Shown: positions 19,989 through 29,705, numbered from the stretch's first letter. The stretch: DNA of 64,000 nt from Stenotrophomonas maltophilia (GCF_002138415.1 NZ_CP015612.1:1280001-1344000), one strand, 5' to 3'. The notes: generated by a model from the sequence alone, not told the origin. Numbers and translations: made by a program.

Positions 19989-20423
19989 ATGAAGAAGATC
20001 GTGGTGAGCCTGATTGCCTGCGTCGTTCTCGCCGGCTGTGCGACCCGTCAGATCAGCTCCGAACAGGCACAGCCGGTGCCTGCTGAGCGGATTTTCGCCT
20101 TCAATGGGATGGGGGACAGTGCTTCCGGACAGGTCATCGTGACGCGCGACATCGGCGCGGTTGGTGGGGCGTGCCCGCTTGCACTGTATATCGACGGCAC
20201 CCTGGCAGCCCATCTGCAGCGAGGAGAGTCTGTCTCGCTGTCTGTTCCCGCCGGGAATCGCATTGTCAGCGCAAGTTTCGCAGGCAAAGGGCTCTGTTCG
20301 TGGGGGGATGAATCGGCGCACAGGCGCGAAATTTCCCACGTGGTCACGGCGGGGGGCAGAACCAAGATCCGTCTCGCATTGACCCATGATGGTGTGATTC
20401 AAATCGGTCCGACCGCGTTCTAG
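19989..20423 (+). CDS. Hypothetical lipoprotein
   Basis: 144 residues starting at 19989 (MKKIVVSLIAC). The lipobox LAGC at residues 14-17 predicts lipidation at Cys17. The rest is a small, beta-rich domain (GQVIVTRDIGAVGGACPLAL, then HLQRGESVSLSVPAG) resembling small periplasmic DUF2846-type domains, although the assignment is not firm. Function unknown. It stands alone, between two terminators. Confidence 0.75.
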   Translation: MKKIVVSLIACVVLAGCATRQISSEQAQPVPAERIFAFNGMGDSASGQVIVTRDIGAVGGACPLALYIDGTLAAHLQRGESVSLSVPAGNRIVSASFAGKGLCSWGDESAHRREISHVVTAGGRTKIRLALTHDGVIQIGPTAF

Positions 20424-20461
20424 ACGCACTCCACGCAAGACGAGCAGTTACATCAACAGGA

Positions 20462-20486
20462 AGCCCTGGCCGTTGCCGGGGCTTTC
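20462..20486 (+). terminator. Intrinsic terminator after the lipoprotein gene
   Basis: Stem AGCCCTGGC/GCCGGGGCT (one mismatch) with loop CGTT, followed by a T-rich run TTTCTGTTTCT. Confidence 0.75.
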
Positions 20487-20541
20487 TGTTTCTGCCCGAA
20501 GGGAAAGGTCGGTCGGCAACGTCACCGATGCAAACACAGCT

Positions 20542-20877
20542 TCATTCACGTCCATCGATCACTGCACCCCGTGCCAGCCACCACGCGAGCTGCCGGAGAT
20601 AGCCACCTGCTGCTCCCGCCGATGCGCCGATCAGCAGGCGTGCAAGCACTTTGGTCCCGCGCGCGGCCCGCTCCCGCACCCAAGGCAGTAGCGCCACCAC
20701 CTGCGCACCCAGCAACAGCACCAGCACGTCCAGCCCGAGCGCGTCCACCACCGGCAGCAACGGCGACAGCGCCGGATTGCAGGCCAGCACGATCACCAGC
20801 GCAGCCCCCAGCACGGCCATCAGGCGGCGCCCGGCGGGCAGGGTGGTCCAGTGCAGCAGCTGGCTGATCAGGCGCAT
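20542..20877 (-). CDS. Small membrane protein
   Basis: 111 residues from the ATG at 20877 (MRLISQLLHW). Two long hydrophobic segments (LMAVLGAALVIVLACNPALS and LGLDVLVLLLGAQVVALLPW), then an amphipathic Ala/Gly-rich tail with GASAGAAGGYLRQLAWWL. No family recognised. Lies 13 bases downstream of the GyrI-like gene on the same strand and is probably co-transcribed with it. Confidence 0.6.
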   Translation of the reverse strand: MRLISQLLHWTTLPAGRRLMAVLGAALVIVLACNPALSPLLPVVDALGLDVLVLLLGAQVVALLPWVRERAARGTKVLARLLIGASAGAAGGYLRQLAWWLARGAVIDGRE

Positions 20878-20890
20878 GGCATTCCTTGTG

Positions 20891-21526
20891 TCACGTGTGG
20901 GAGTCCTCATCAGGCTCAATTGGCCGCACCGGCTGCCGCAGTACGGTTTTCAATCGCGCCGCGTCGGTCCTGCGCGGGTCGCTCAGGTAGATCTCATGAT
21001 GGGGGCCGGCAAAGGTGTAACCCAATGCGGGCATCAGTTCGTCATGCAGATGCGCCAGGGTGGGGCCTTCGTCGTCGTAGGCGCCCACGTGCAAGGTCTG
21101 CAGGCTGGGGCCCTCGGCGAGGATTTCATGGCGAAGGCTGGGCGGAGCTTCTCCCAGCTTCGCGCGCGCCTTGCCGATCGCGGCCTGCCACTGCGCAGGG
21201 CCGATGCCCTCAGGTGTGCGGATCATCACCGTCCACCTCCACTCATCCTTGCGGCGAGCCACAAAGTGCGACGGATCCTCGGCGGTCCAAAGCGCTTCCA
21301 GCGGTGGCACCACGTAGTCCTGGCCCCCGGCCTTCAGCGCGAACTTCAGTGCATAGCTAACCGAATACAGCCACTGCACGGCCTGCAGGTAGGCGGGGGC
21401 CGTGTTCGGATCGCCGCGACCATCGATCATCACGTAGGGCAGGGGCGGTACATCGATCCGTACGAACCGGCCGGTCGGCGGTTGATAGAGCGCCCGGTCG
21501 CGCTTCCTGAAGTCGATCTTGTCCAA
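20891..21526 (-). CDS. GyrI-like small-molecule-binding protein
   Basis: About 211 residues. Begins LDKIDFRKRDRALYQPP and contains FVRIDVPPLPYVMIDGRGDP, the pattern of GyrI-like/COG4832 proteins that bind small hydrophobic molecules (SOUL/BacT-type ligand fold). No DNA-binding domain is fused. The start is placed at TTG 21526 because a GGAAGG ribosome site precedes it and the family starts with xDKxDF; no ATG or GTG fits better. A perfect palindrome lies 51 bases upstream. Confidence 0.75.
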   Translation of the reverse strand: MDKIDFRKRDRALYQPPTGRFVRIDVPPLPYVMIDGRGDPNTAPAYLQAVQWLYSVSYALKFALKAGGQDYVVPPLEALWTAEDPSHFVARRKDEWRWTVMIRTPEGIGPAQWQAAIGKARAKLGEAPPSLRHEILAEGPSLQTLHVGAYDDEGPTLAHLHDELMPALGYTFAGPHHEIYLSDPRRTDAARLKTVLRQPVRPIEPDEDSHT

Positions 21527-21576
21527 GGGCCTTCCTCCTGAGCCGAGCGTCCCATGCCGGCCACCCGCCGGCACGC

Positions 21577-21590
21577 CTGAACATGTTCAG
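21577..21590. promoter_or_regulatory. Perfect 14-bp palindrome, operator candidate
   Basis: CTGAACATGTTCAG is a perfect palindrome 51 bases upstream of the start of the GyrI-like gene. It contains GAAC-N4-GTTC, the form of the LexA box in Gram-positive bacteria, but this is not the LexA box known for Xanthomonads. Some regulator probably binds here; which one is not shown by the sequence. Confidence 0.45.
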
Positions 21591-21678
21591 ATGACTTTGC
21601 CGAACGAGGGCGGACCGCCGGCCAGCACCAGATGCTAGGATGCCGCCCCCGGGCGTCCTGCACGCCGCGCCTGCGCGG

Positions 21679-21695
21679 TGCGACAACGTGTCGCA
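21679..21695. promoter_or_regulatory. 7-3-7 dyad, operator candidate upstream of cyoA
   Basis: TGCGACA and TGTCGCA flank ACG, a perfect 7-bp dyad about 184 bases upstream of the cyoA start. Spacing and symmetry fit a dimeric regulator site. No regulator can be named. Confidence 0.35.
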
Positions 21696-21878
21696 GCCAG
21701 AATCGGGCCTTTCCTGCGCTCGATCATTGTCAATGCCTTTCTTAAATGGTGGGTGACGGCCTAAAATTGAAAGGCTGACTCGACCCCACCTCCCTACCTG
21801 TCTTCTGGACCGGTGGGACCGGCTTTGGCCGGAACAGGCAGGACGGGGAACGGCATTCCCTCGCAATTGGATCGACCG

Positions 21879-22919
21879 ATGATTCCGTTGAAAACCCTTG
21901 GGCGCTGGTTGCGCCCGGGCCTGCTGCTGTCGTTGCTGGTGATGCTCACCGGCTGCGATGCCGTGGCCATCCTCAGTCCGAAGGGCCAGATCGGCCAGGA
22001 TGAGAAGACCCTGCTGATCACGGCCACCGTGCTCATGCTGCTGGTCGTCATCCCGGTCATCATCATGACCCTGACCTTCGCGTGGAAGTATCGCGCCTCC
22101 AACACCAAGGCCCGTTACGAGCCGAAGTGGTCCCACTCGACGGCGATCGAGGTGGTGGTGTGGTCCATTCCCTGCATGATCGTGCTGGTACTGGCGGTCC
22201 TGACCTGGCGCTCGTCGCACGCACTGGACCCGTACAAGCCGCTGGATTCGGACGTCAAGCCGGTCACCATCGAGGCGATCTCGCTGGACTGGAAGTGGCT
22301 GTTCATCTATCCGGAAGAGAAGGTGGCGGTCGTCAACGAAATCAAGTTCCCGGTCAACACGCCGCTGAACTTCAAGATCACGTCCGATTCGGTGATGAAT
22401 GCGTTCTTCATCCCGCACCTGGGCAGCATGATCTACTCGATGGCTGCGATGGAGACCAAGCTCCATCTGATCGCCAACGAGACCGGTGAATTCCCGGGCA
22501 TGTCCTCGCACTACAGCGGCGCGGGCTTCGCCAAGATGCACTTCACCGCCTACTCGGTCACCGATGCCGAATACCGCCAGTGGCTGGACCAGGTTCGCGC
22601 CGGCGAGCAGACCCTGGACAAGGCCTCGTTCAAGGCCCTGGGTGAAGCACGCAACGCCGAGTGGTATCCGGTCACCTACTTCGGCAAGACCGAAGAAGGC
22701 CTGTTCGACTGGGTCATCGCCAAGCACATGGGCGACAACAAGCATTACGGCATGAAGCACGAACACGCCGGTGCCGCCGCTGCCGATGCCGCCAGCCATG
22801 AAGCGCACGAGGGCCACGCCCCCAGTGACGCGCATGATTCCAAGGAATCGGGTGAAAACCTGGATGCCAACGAACACGAACACGCAGGCCATGCCGGCCA
22901 CGCGGGTTCGGGAGAATGA
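21879..22919 (+). CDS. cyoA: Cytochrome o ubiquinol oxidase subunit II
   Basis: 346 residues. The lipoprotein signal has its lipobox LTGC at residues 23-26, followed by two membrane spans and a periplasmic cupredoxin domain. The copper-A ligands of cytochrome c oxidases are missing ([20 protein letters not shown]), which identifies a quinol oxidase. The tail after about residue 290 is rich in His, Glu and Ala ([13 protein letters not shown]), longer than in E. coli CyoA and possibly metal-binding. The stop overlaps the cyoB start, so cyoABCD is a tightly coupled operon. Confidence 0.95.
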   Translation: MIPLKTLGRWLRPGLLLSLLVMLTGCDAVAILSPKGQIGQDEKTLLITATVLMLLVVIPVIIMTLTFAWKYRASNTKARYEPKWSHSTAIEVVVWSIPCMIVLVLAVLTWRSSHALDPYKPLDSDVKPVTIEAISLDWKWLFIYPEEKVAVVNEIKFPVNTPLNFKITSDSVMNAFFIPHLGSMIYSMAAMETKLHLIANETGEFPGMSSHYSGAGFAKMHFTAYSVTDAEYRQWLDQVRAGEQTLDKASFKALGEARNAEWYPVTYFGKTEEGLFDWVIAKHMGDNKHYGMKHEHAGAAAADAASHEAHEGHAPSDAHDSKESGENLDANEHEHAGHAGHAGSGE

Positions 22920-24919
22920 ACATGTTGGGAAAACTCTCTCTTGAGTCGATCCCCCACGATCCGATCGTGCTGACCACCCTGGTCGGCGCGGTGCTGGGTG
23001 GCCTGGGCGTCATGGCCCTGATCACCAAGTTCAAGCTGTGGGGCTATCTGTGGAAGGAGTGGTTCACCTCGGTGGACCACAAGAAGATCGGCGTGATGTA
23101 CCTCATCGTCGCCTTCGTCATGCTGCTGCGCGGTTTCTCCGACGCCATCATGATGCGTACCCAGCAGGCGCTTGCCGTCGGCGGGTCCGAGGGTTACCTT
23201 CCGCCGCACCACTACGACCAGATCTTCACCGCCCACGGCGTGATCATGATCTTCTTCGTGGCGATGCCGCTGATCACCGGCTTGATGAACCTGGCCGTGC
23301 CGCTGCAGATCGGTGCGCGCGACGTCGCGTTCCCGTTCGTCAACTCGCTCAGCTTCTGGCTGTTCGTGTCCGGCGCGGTGCTGATCATGCTGTCGCTGTG
23401 GATCGGTGAGTTCGCTGCCACCGGCTGGCTGGCGTTCCCGCCACTGTCGGGCATCGAATACAGTCCAAGCGTAGGCATGGACTACTACATCTGGGGTCTA
23501 CAGGTCGCAGGCCTGGGTACCACGCTGAGCGGTATCAACTTCTTCATCACCATCTTGAAGATGCGTACCCCCAGCATGAAGCTGATGCAGATGCCGGTGT
23601 TCACCTGGACCGCCCTGGTGACCAACGTGCTGATCGTCGCTGCCTTCCCGGTGCTGACCATCACCCTGGTGCTGCTGACCTTGGACCGTTACCTGGGTAC
23701 GCACTTCTTCACCAATGACGGTGGCGGCAACGCCATGCTGTACATCAACCTGATCTGGATCTGGGGTCACCCGGAGGTGTACATCCTGGTCCTGCCGGCG
23801 TTCGGTGTGTTCTCTGAAGTCATCGCGACCTTCTCGCGCAAGGCGCTGTTCGGCTACAAGGGCATGGTCTACGCCACCGCCTGCATCGGCGTGCTGTCGT
23901 TCATCGTGTGGCTGCACCACTTCTTCACCATGGGTTCGGGTGCCAACGTCAATGCCTTCTTCGGCATCACGACGATGATCATCTCGATCCCGACCGGCGT
24001 GAAGATCTTCAACTGGCTGTTCACCATGTTCCGCGGCCGCGTGCACTTCACCACCCCGGTGCTGTGGACCATCGGCTTCATGGTCACCTTCGTCATCGGC
24101 GGCATGACCGGCGTGATGCTGGCGATCCCGGCCATTGACTTCGTGCTGCACAACAGCCTGTTCCTGATTGCCCACTTCCACAACGTCATCATCGGTGGCG
24201 TGGTGTTCGGCATGTTCGCCGGCATCACCTACTGGTGGCCGAAGATGTTCGGCTTCCGCCTCAATGAGTTCTGGGGCAAGTGCGCGTTCTGGTGCTGGTT
24301 CATCGGCTTCTACGTGACCTTCATGCCGATGTACGTGCTGGGCTTCATGGGCATGACCCGTCGTCTGCAGAGCACCGTCAACCCGGCCTACGAGCCGCTG
24401 CTGCTGGTGGCTGCCGCAGGTGCCTTCATCGTGGGTGCCGGCATCCTGTGCCAGATCATCCAGGTGGCCGTGTCGATCCGCGACCGCAAGAAGACCGTCG
24501 ACCTGACCGGCGACCCGTGGGATGCCCGTACGCTGGAGTGGGAAACCTCTTCGCCGCCGGCCTTCTACAACTTCGGCACCCTGCCGGAAGTCACCGAACT
24601 GGACGATTTCTGGGAGCGCAAGCAGCGTGGTGAAGCCTGGCCGAAGCCGGCCAAGTACACCGACATCCACATGCCGCGCAACACCGGCACGGGCGTTGTC
24701 ATCGGTGCCTTCAGCCTGGTGTTCGGCTTCGCGATGATCTGGCACATCTGGTGGCTGGCCATCGTCGGCTTCGTCGGCATGATCGCCACGTTCATCTACC
24801 GCACCTTCGACCAGGACGTGGACTACTGGGTCCCGGCCGCCGAGGTGGAACGCATCGAGAACGAACACCGCAAGCACCTGGAAGCCCAGGGCCTGGTGAA
24901 GTCGGAGCTGAAGGCATGA
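22916..24919 (+). CDS. cyoB: Cytochrome o ubiquinol oxidase subunit I
   Basis: Catalytic heme-copper subunit that reduces oxygen to water and pumps protons; 667 residues. Heme and CuB ligand motifs are all visible: [38 protein letters not shown] and [13 protein letters not shown]. About 15 membrane spans, as usual for CyoB. The ATG at 22916 overlaps the cyoA stop; a second in-frame ATG at 22922 is also possible. The stop overlaps cyoC. Confidence 0.97.
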   Translation: MNMLGKLSLESIPHDPIVLTTLVGAVLGGLGVMALITKFKLWGYLWKEWFTSVDHKKIGVMYLIVAFVMLLRGFSDAIMMRTQQALAVGGSEGYLPPHHYDQIFTAHGVIMIFFVAMPLITGLMNLAVPLQIGARDVAFPFVNSLSFWLFVSGAVLIMLSLWIGEFAATGWLAFPPLSGIEYSPSVGMDYYIWGLQVAGLGTTLSGINFFITILKMRTPSMKLMQMPVFTWTALVTNVLIVAAFPVLTITLVLLTLDRYLGTHFFTNDGGGNAMLYINLIWIWGHPEVYILVLPAFGVFSEVIATFSRKALFGYKGMVYATACIGVLSFIVWLHHFFTMGSGANVNAFFGITTMIISIPTGVKIFNWLFTMFRGRVHFTTPVLWTIGFMVTFVIGGMTGVMLAIPAIDFVLHNSLFLIAHFHNVIIGGVVFGMFAGITYWWPKMFGFRLNEFWGKCAFWCWFIGFYVTFMPMYVLGFMGMTRRLQSTVNPAYEPLLLVAAAGAFIVGAGILCQIIQVAVSIRDRKKTVDLTGDPWDARTLEWETSSPPAFYNFGTLPEVTELDDFWERKQRGEAWPKPAKYTDIHMPRNTGTGVVIGAFSLVFGFAMIWHIWWLAIVGFVGMIATFIYRTFDQDVDYWVPAAEVERIENEHRKHLEAQGLVKSELKA

Positions 24920-25554
24920 GCACCAATACCTCGACCCTGAGCCACGGGCACGCCGCGCACGCGGCAGCCCATGGCCATGACGACCATGACCACCACGATA
25001 CCGGCGGCAACACCGTCTTCGGTTTCTGGGTGTACCTGATGAGCGACTGCCTCATCTTCGCCTCGCTGTTCGCCACCTACGTGGTGCTGGCCGGCGGTAC
25101 CGATGGTGGCCCCACCGCGAAGGACCTGTTTGAACTGCCGTTCGTGGCGTGGGAAACCGCGCTGCTGCTGACCTCCTCGCTGACCTTCGGCCTGGGCATG
25201 ATCGCCATGCACCGCAAGCAGATGGGCCAGATGTACCTGTGGCTGGGCATCACCTGGCTGCTGGGCTTCGGCTTCATGTGCATGGAAGTGTGGGAGTTCC
25301 AGCACCTGATCCATCAGGGCTACGGCCCGGACCGCAGTGCCTTCCTGTCGGCGTTCTTCGCCCTGGTCGGCACCCACGGCCTGCACGTCAGCGCCGGCCT
25401 GCTGTGGCTGCTGGTGATGTTCGTGCAGCTGAAGAAGTACGGCCTGACCCCGACCAACAAGACCCGCATGGCGTGCCTGAGCCTGTTCTGGCACTTCCTG
25501 GACCTGATCTGGATCGGCGTGTTCTCCGTCGTCTACCTCAATGGAGCGCTGTAA
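24916..25554 (+). CDS. cyoC: Cytochrome o ubiquinol oxidase subunit III
   Basis: 212 residues from the ATG at 24916, which overlaps the cyoB stop. The N-terminus is rich in histidine ([12 protein letters not shown]), followed by five membrane spans with [34 protein letters not shown] and [14 protein letters not shown] typical of subunit III. Supports assembly and stability of the oxidase. Overlaps cyoD by one base. Confidence 0.95.
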   Translation: MSTNTSTLSHGHAAHAAAHGHDDHDHHDTGGNTVFGFWVYLMSDCLIFASLFATYVVLAGGTDGGPTAKDLFELPFVAWETALLLTSSLTFGLGMIAMHRKQMGQMYLWLGITWLLGFGFMCMEVWEFQHLIHQGYGPDRSAFLSAFFALVGTHGLHVSAGLLWLLVMFVQLKKYGLTPTNKTRMACLSLFWHFLDLIWIGVFSVVYLNGAL

Positions 25555-25895
25555 TGGCACATGACAACCATGCACACGATCACGGCACCGGCGGCGAAAG
25601 CCACGGCAGCGTGAAGTCGTACCTGATCGGCTTCGTGCTGGCGGTGGTGCTGACCGTCATCCCGTTCTGGATGGTGATGTCGGGTGACTTCTCGCGCACC
25701 GTCAACGGTGTGGTGATCGCGGTCACCGCGGTGCTGCAGATGCTGGTCCACCTGGTGTTCTTCCTGCACCTGGACCGCTCTTCGGAAAGCCGCTGGAACG
25801 TCAACGCTGCGGCCTTCACCGTTGTGGTGATCGGCATCATCGTGATCGGCACCCTGTGGGTCATGCACAACATGAACGTGCACATGATGCACTGA
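25554..25895 (+). CDS. cyoD: Cytochrome o ubiquinol oxidase subunit IV
   Basis: 113 residues, three membrane spans, with the conserved SYLIGFVLAVVLTVIPF and LQMLVHLVFFLHLDRS. Small accessory subunit needed for assembly. Its ATG overlaps the cyoC stop codon. The heme O synthase gene cyoE, which follows cyoD in E. coli, is absent: a terminator comes next. Confidence 0.95.
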   Translation: MAHDNHAHDHGTGGESHGSVKSYLIGFVLAVVLTVIPFWMVMSGDFSRTVNGVVIAVTAVLQMLVHLVFFLHLDRSSESRWNVNAAAFTVVVIGIIVIGTLWVMHNMNVHMMH

Positions 25896-25919
25896 CGTCT
25901 TCGCGACGTTGCCACGCAG

Positions 25920-25946
25920 AAAGGCCGCCCTCGGGCGGCCTTTTTG
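25920..25946 (+). terminator. Terminator of the cyo operon
   Basis: Perfect stem AAGGCCGCCC/GGGCGGCCTT with a two-base loop, followed by TTTTTGTT, 25 bases after cyoD. Confidence 0.9.
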
Positions 25947-25959
25947 TTGGCGGCTGGGT

Positions 25960-26082
25960 GGGGTCGGATCCCTGGCCGCAGGCCAGGGCTCTGACCTCGG
26001 CGCCCGGTAGATTCAGGCCACGCGTGGATGGGGTTGCGTGGATGGGGTCAGAGCCCTGGCCTGCGGCAAGGGATCCGACCCC
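25960..26082. repeat. Inverted pair of 39-bp SMAG-like palindromes
   Basis: A 39-base unit at 25960-25998 (begins GGGGTCGGATCC) recurs in inverted orientation at 26044-26082 with two or three differences and 45 bases between. Each unit is itself an imperfect palindrome (CCCTGGCC with GGCCAGGG inside, GGGGTC with GACCCC outside). This is the paired layout of REP-like dispersed elements of Stenotrophomonas. It lies between convergent transcription units. Confidence 0.75.
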
Positions 26083-26094
26083 GAAACCGGGGCC

Positions 26095-28152
26095 TCACCC
26101 CACCCGGCGCAGGAACTCTTCGGCCTCCATCGGCCGGCCCAGGTGATACCCCTGCAACTGGTCACAGCCCAGCTCGCTCAGGTATTCGCGCTGTGCCTGG
26201 GTCTCGACGCCCTCGGCCACCACCTGCAGCTGCAGGGTGCGGCCCAGCGCGATGATCGACGAGACGATGGCGGCGTCCTCTTCATTGCATTCCAGATCGT
26301 GCACGAACGCGCGGTCGATCTTCAGTTCGGTGGCCGGCATGCGCTTCAGGTACAGCAGGCTGGAATAGCCGGTGCCAAAATCATCGATGGCGATGTGCAC
26401 GCCCATCGCGGTCAGGTCGTTGAGGATCGCCAGGCTGGCGTCGACGTCCTTCATTGCCGTGGTCTCGGTGATCTCCAGGGTCAGCCGCGCGGGTTCGATC
26501 CGGTGCCGCTGCAGCACCTCGCGCACACTGTCCAGCAGCGCCGGCGAGGCGAACTGCAGCGGCGACAGGTTCACCGCCATCGACCACTCTGTGTGCCCGG
26601 CATCGTGCCACGCACGCAACTGCGCACAGGCGCGGTCCAGTACCCAGTCACCGATCGGCAGGATCAGGCCGCTGCGTTCGGCGCTGGGAATGAACACATC
26701 CGGCGCCAGCAGGCCCAGCTCCGGGTGCTGCCAGCGCAGCAGCGCTTCGGCGCCGGTGGCCGGTGCGCCGGCGGCCGGGAACTTGGGCTGGTAATGCAGG
26801 ACCAGTTCATTGCGCGTCACCGCCTTGCGCAGGTCCTGCAGCAGGCGCAGCTGGCGGTTGGCGCTGAGCTGCATCGACGGGGTGAAGAACGTATAGCCGT
26901 TCCGGCCCGTTTCCTTGGTGTGGTACATCGCCGCGTCGGCGTGTGCCATCAGCTCGCGCTCGTTGCCGGCGTCATCTGGATACAGCGCGATGCCCAGGCT
27001 GGCGCTGACCTGCAGCTCGGCTGCATCCAGCAGGAACGGTTCGCCAGCTGCCGCGATGATCCGCTCGGCGACCACCACCGCATCGTCGGGAATGTCGATG
27101 GCCAGCACGATCACGAACTCGTCGCCGCCGAGGCGGGCGAAGGTGTCCTGCGGCCGCAGCAGGCCGCCGATACGCTGCGCCACTGCCACCAGCAGGCGAT
27201 CACCCAGCTGGTGCCCGTAGGCATCGTTGACCGCCTTGAAGCCGTCCAGGTCGCAGAACATCACCGCCACCGCATGGTGGCGCCGCCGCGCCTTCTCGAT
27301 GGCCTGCTCGATACGGTCCTGCAGCAGCATGCGGTTGGGCAGCTGGGTCAGCGGGTCGTGCAGGGCGGCCTGGATCAGCTTGTTGTTGGCGTGTGCCAGT
27401 GAATCGGCCAGCAGCCCGGTGCGCACGCGCATCTGCCGGTCGAACAGCGAGGCCACCAGCGCGATGCCCAGGGTGGCCACGGTGGTGACGATCACCAGCA
27501 CCGCCAGCCAGCGCGTGTCGATGCCACCGCTGCCGACGGCGCCGCAGATGCTGCCCTCCGGGAAGCGCGCCGCGGCCATGCCGGTGTAGTGCATGCCGAC
27601 GATGGCCAGGCCCATCACCAGCGAGGCCAGTGCGCGCAGGCGCATGGTGTTGCGCTGCTCGGCACGCAGGCGGAATGCGATCCACAGCGCAGCACCGGCG
27701 GCGCCGATGGCCACCGCAATGGAGGCGGCGAACCAGCCCGGGTGATAGTCGATGCCGGGCTGCATGCGCATCGCGGCCATGCCGAGGTAGTGCATCGTGG
27801 CAATGCCCAGGCCCATCAGCACGGCGCCGGCCAGCAGTCGTCGCCAGGGCAGGCTGGGCCGCGACACCAGCCACAGCGCATAGGCCGAGGCGCCGATCGA
27901 CACTGCCAGCGAGTACAGGGTGATGCCAAGGTCGTAACCCACCGGGATCGGCAGGTCGAAGGCCAGCATGCCGATGAAGTGCATCGACCAGATGCCCAGG
28001 CCCATTGCCGCTGCCCCCCCGGCCAGCCACCAGCGGGCCACGCGGCCCTCGGCCGTGGCCAGGCGCCCGGCCATGTCCAGCGCCGTGTACGAAGCAAGAA
28101 TGGCCACCAGCAGGGAGATGGTGACCAGGCTCTGACTGTAACTGCCAGTCAT
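26095..28152 (-). CDS. MHYT-GGDEF-EAL c-di-GMP signalling protein
   Basis: 685 residues from the ATG at 28152 (MTGSYSQSLV). The N-terminal MHYT sensor has seven membrane spans and motifs MHFIGML, MHYLGMA and MHYTGMA, thought to bind copper and sense a small gas or redox signal. The GGDEF domain has intact ARLGGDEFVIVL. The EAL domain keeps AEALLRW, AIDDFGTGYSS, KIDRAF, AEGVET and QGYHLGRP. Both the cyclase and the phosphodiesterase sites look competent. It lies convergent to the cyo operon. Net activity cannot be read from sequence. Confidence 0.93.
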   Translation of the reverse strand: MTGSYSQSLVTISLLVAILASYTALDMAGRLATAEGRVARWWLAGGAAAMGLGIWSMHFIGMLAFDLPIPVGYDLGITLYSLAVSIGASAYALWLVSRPSLPWRRLLAGAVLMGLGIATMHYLGMAAMRMQPGIDYHPGWFAASIAVAIGAAGAALWIAFRLRAEQRNTMRLRALASLVMGLAIVGMHYTGMAAARFPEGSICGAVGSGGIDTRWLAVLVIVTTVATLGIALVASLFDRQMRVRTGLLADSLAHANNKLIQAALHDPLTQLPNRMLLQDRIEQAIEKARRRHHAVAVMFCDLDGFKAVNDAYGHQLGDRLLVAVAQRIGGLLRPQDTFARLGGDEFVIVLAIDIPDDAVVVAERIIAAAGEPFLLDAAELQVSASLGIALYPDDAGNERELMAHADAAMYHTKETGRNGYTFFTPSMQLSANRQLRLLQDLRKAVTRNELVLHYQPKFPAAGAPATGAEALLRWQHPELGLLAPDVFIPSAERSGLILPIGDWVLDRACAQLRAWHDAGHTEWSMAVNLSPLQFASPALLDSVREVLQRHRIEPARLTLEITETTAMKDVDASLAILNDLTAMGVHIAIDDFGTGYSSLLYLKRMPATELKIDRAFVHDLECNEEDAAIVSSIIALGRTLQLQVVAEGVETQAQREYLSELGCDQLQGYHLGRPMEAEEFLRRVG

Positions 28153-28301
28153 GTTGAATCCAGTGGGAGAGGGAGGGGCGCCCGCAAGGCGCACGCCCGC
28201 GACCCCTATCGGCGCGGGTGGGCAGGACTTGAGCGGTCGCAGCACCTGCGACCCGGCTCGGCTATCCTGCCACGCCTGTTCCCGTTGCTGGAAATCATCC
28301 G

Positions 28302-29678
28302 ATGGCAAAAGCCCGCACCGCCTACGTCTGCAATGAATGCGGCGCCGAATTCAGCAAGTGGCAGGGCCAGTGCACCGAGTGCAATGCCTGGAACGCGCTG
28401 TCGGAAATCGTGCTGGAGAGCGCGGCGGCGGCCAAGGCGCCGGCCTCGCGCCGGGCCGGCTGGGCCGGCAAGATCGACCCGCCGAAGATCACCGCGCTGA
28501 AGGACGTGGAGCAGACCGAGCATCGCCGTGTCTCGACCGGCATCGGCGAGTTCGATCGCGTGCTGGGCGGTGGCCTGGTCGAGGGCGCGGTGGTGCTGGT
28601 CGGTGGTGACCCGGGCATCGGCAAGTCGACGCTGCTGCTGCAGGCGGTGGCGAAGATGGCGGCCGAGCTGCCGGTGCTGTACGTCACCGGCGAAGAGTCG
28701 CTGGCGCAGGTCGCAGGCCGCGCGCACCGGCTGGAGCTGCCGCTGGACGGTGTCAACGCGCTGGCCGAGACCGGCGTCGAGTCGATCCTGCAGCATGCGT
28801 CCAGGGCCGGCCCGCGGCTGATCGTGGCCGACTCCGTGCAGACCCTGTGGACCGAGAGCCTGACCGCCGCGCCCGGCTCGGTCAGCCAGGTGCGCGAGAG
28901 CGCGGCGCGGCTGGTGCGTTTCGCCAAGGAGACCGGCACCGCCGTGTTCCTGGTCGGTCACGTGACCAAGGAGGGCGGCATTGCCGGCCCACGCGTGCTT
29001 GAGCACATGGTCGATGCGGTGTTGTACTTCGAGGGCGAGAGCGGCAGCCGCTTCCGCCTGCTGCGTGCGTTCAAGAACCGCTTCGGCGCGGTCAACGAAC
29101 TGGGCGTGTTCGCGATGGGCGACAAGGGCCTGAAGGAGGTCTCCAACCCATCGGCGATCTTCCTTTCCGGTGGCAGCACCCATCAACCGGGCAGCTGCGT
29201 GATGGTCACCCGCGAGGGCACGCGGCCGCTGCTGGTGGAAGTACAGGCGCTGGTCGATGCCTCGCCGCTGTCGAACCCGCGCCGTGTCGCGGTCGGCCTG
29301 GAGCAGAACCGGCTGGCCATGCTGCTGGCGGTGCTGCATCGCCACGGCGGCGTGCTGGTCGGCGATCAGGACGTGTTCGTCAACGTGGTCGGTGGCATCC
29401 GCGTGCAGGAGACCGCTGCCGACCTGCCGGTGCTGCTGGCGGTGCTGTCCTCGCTGCAGGACCGGCCGCTGGCGGAAAAGACGATTGCCTTCGGCGAAGT
29501 CGGCCTGTCCGGCGAGATCCGTCCGGTGCCCAATGGCGAAGACCGCCTGCGCGAGGCCGCCACCCATGGCTTCAAGCGCGCCATCGTGCCCAAGGCCAAC
29601 GCCCCCAAGGGCGGTTCGGTGAAAGGCATGGAAGTGATCGCGGTGGAGCGGCTGTCCGAGGCCATCGACGCCGCGTGA
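28302..29678 (+). CDS. radA: DNA repair protein RadA
   Basis: 458 residues. N-terminal C4 zinc finger with cysteines 10, 13, 24 and 27, Walker A GGDPGIGKST at residues 101-110, the RadA-specific KNRFG motif at 258-262, and a C-terminal Lon-like domain (GGIRVQETAADLPVLLAVLS). It drives branch migration of recombination intermediates. Transcribed divergently from the MHYT gene. Confidence 0.96.
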   Translation: MAKARTAYVCNECGAEFSKWQGQCTECNAWNALSEIVLESAAAAKAPASRRAGWAGKIDPPKITALKDVEQTEHRRVSTGIGEFDRVLGGGLVEGAVVLVGGDPGIGKSTLLLQAVAKMAAELPVLYVTGEESLAQVAGRAHRLELPLDGVNALAETGVESILQHASRAGPRLIVADSVQTLWTESLTAAPGSVSQVRESAARLVRFAKETGTAVFLVGHVTKEGGIAGPRVLEHMVDAVLYFEGESGSRFRLLRAFKNRFGAVNELGVFAMGDKGLKEVSNPSAIFLSGGSTHQPGSCVMVTREGTRPLLVEVQALVDASPLSNPRRVAVGLEQNRLAMLLAVLHRHGGVLVGDQDVFVNVVGGIRVQETAADLPVLLAVLSSLQDRPLAEKTIAFGEVGLSGEIRPVPNGEDRLREAATHGFKRAIVPKANAPKGGSVKGMEVIAVERLSEAIDAA

Positions 29679-29684
29679 TCGCGT

Positions 29685-29705
29685 CGGGCATGGCCCGGCG
29701 TTACC
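29685..29705. repeat. GTAG/SMAG-like palindrome
   Basis: CGGGCATGGCCCGGCGTTACC lies just after radA. It is a degenerate copy of the unit that recurs at 34054, 34089, 38997 and 39729. Confidence 0.55.

Larger units (their letters stand above)
21527..21878. other. 352-base divergent intergenic region upstream of cyoA
   Basis: No gene. It should hold the promoters of the GyrI-like gene (minus) and of cyoABCD (plus). Two clean dyads are visible at 21577-21590 and 21679-21695 and are listed separately. An AT-richer patch at about 21725-21770 is the likely cyo promoter, but no clear -35/-10 pair could be picked. Confidence 0.6.
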
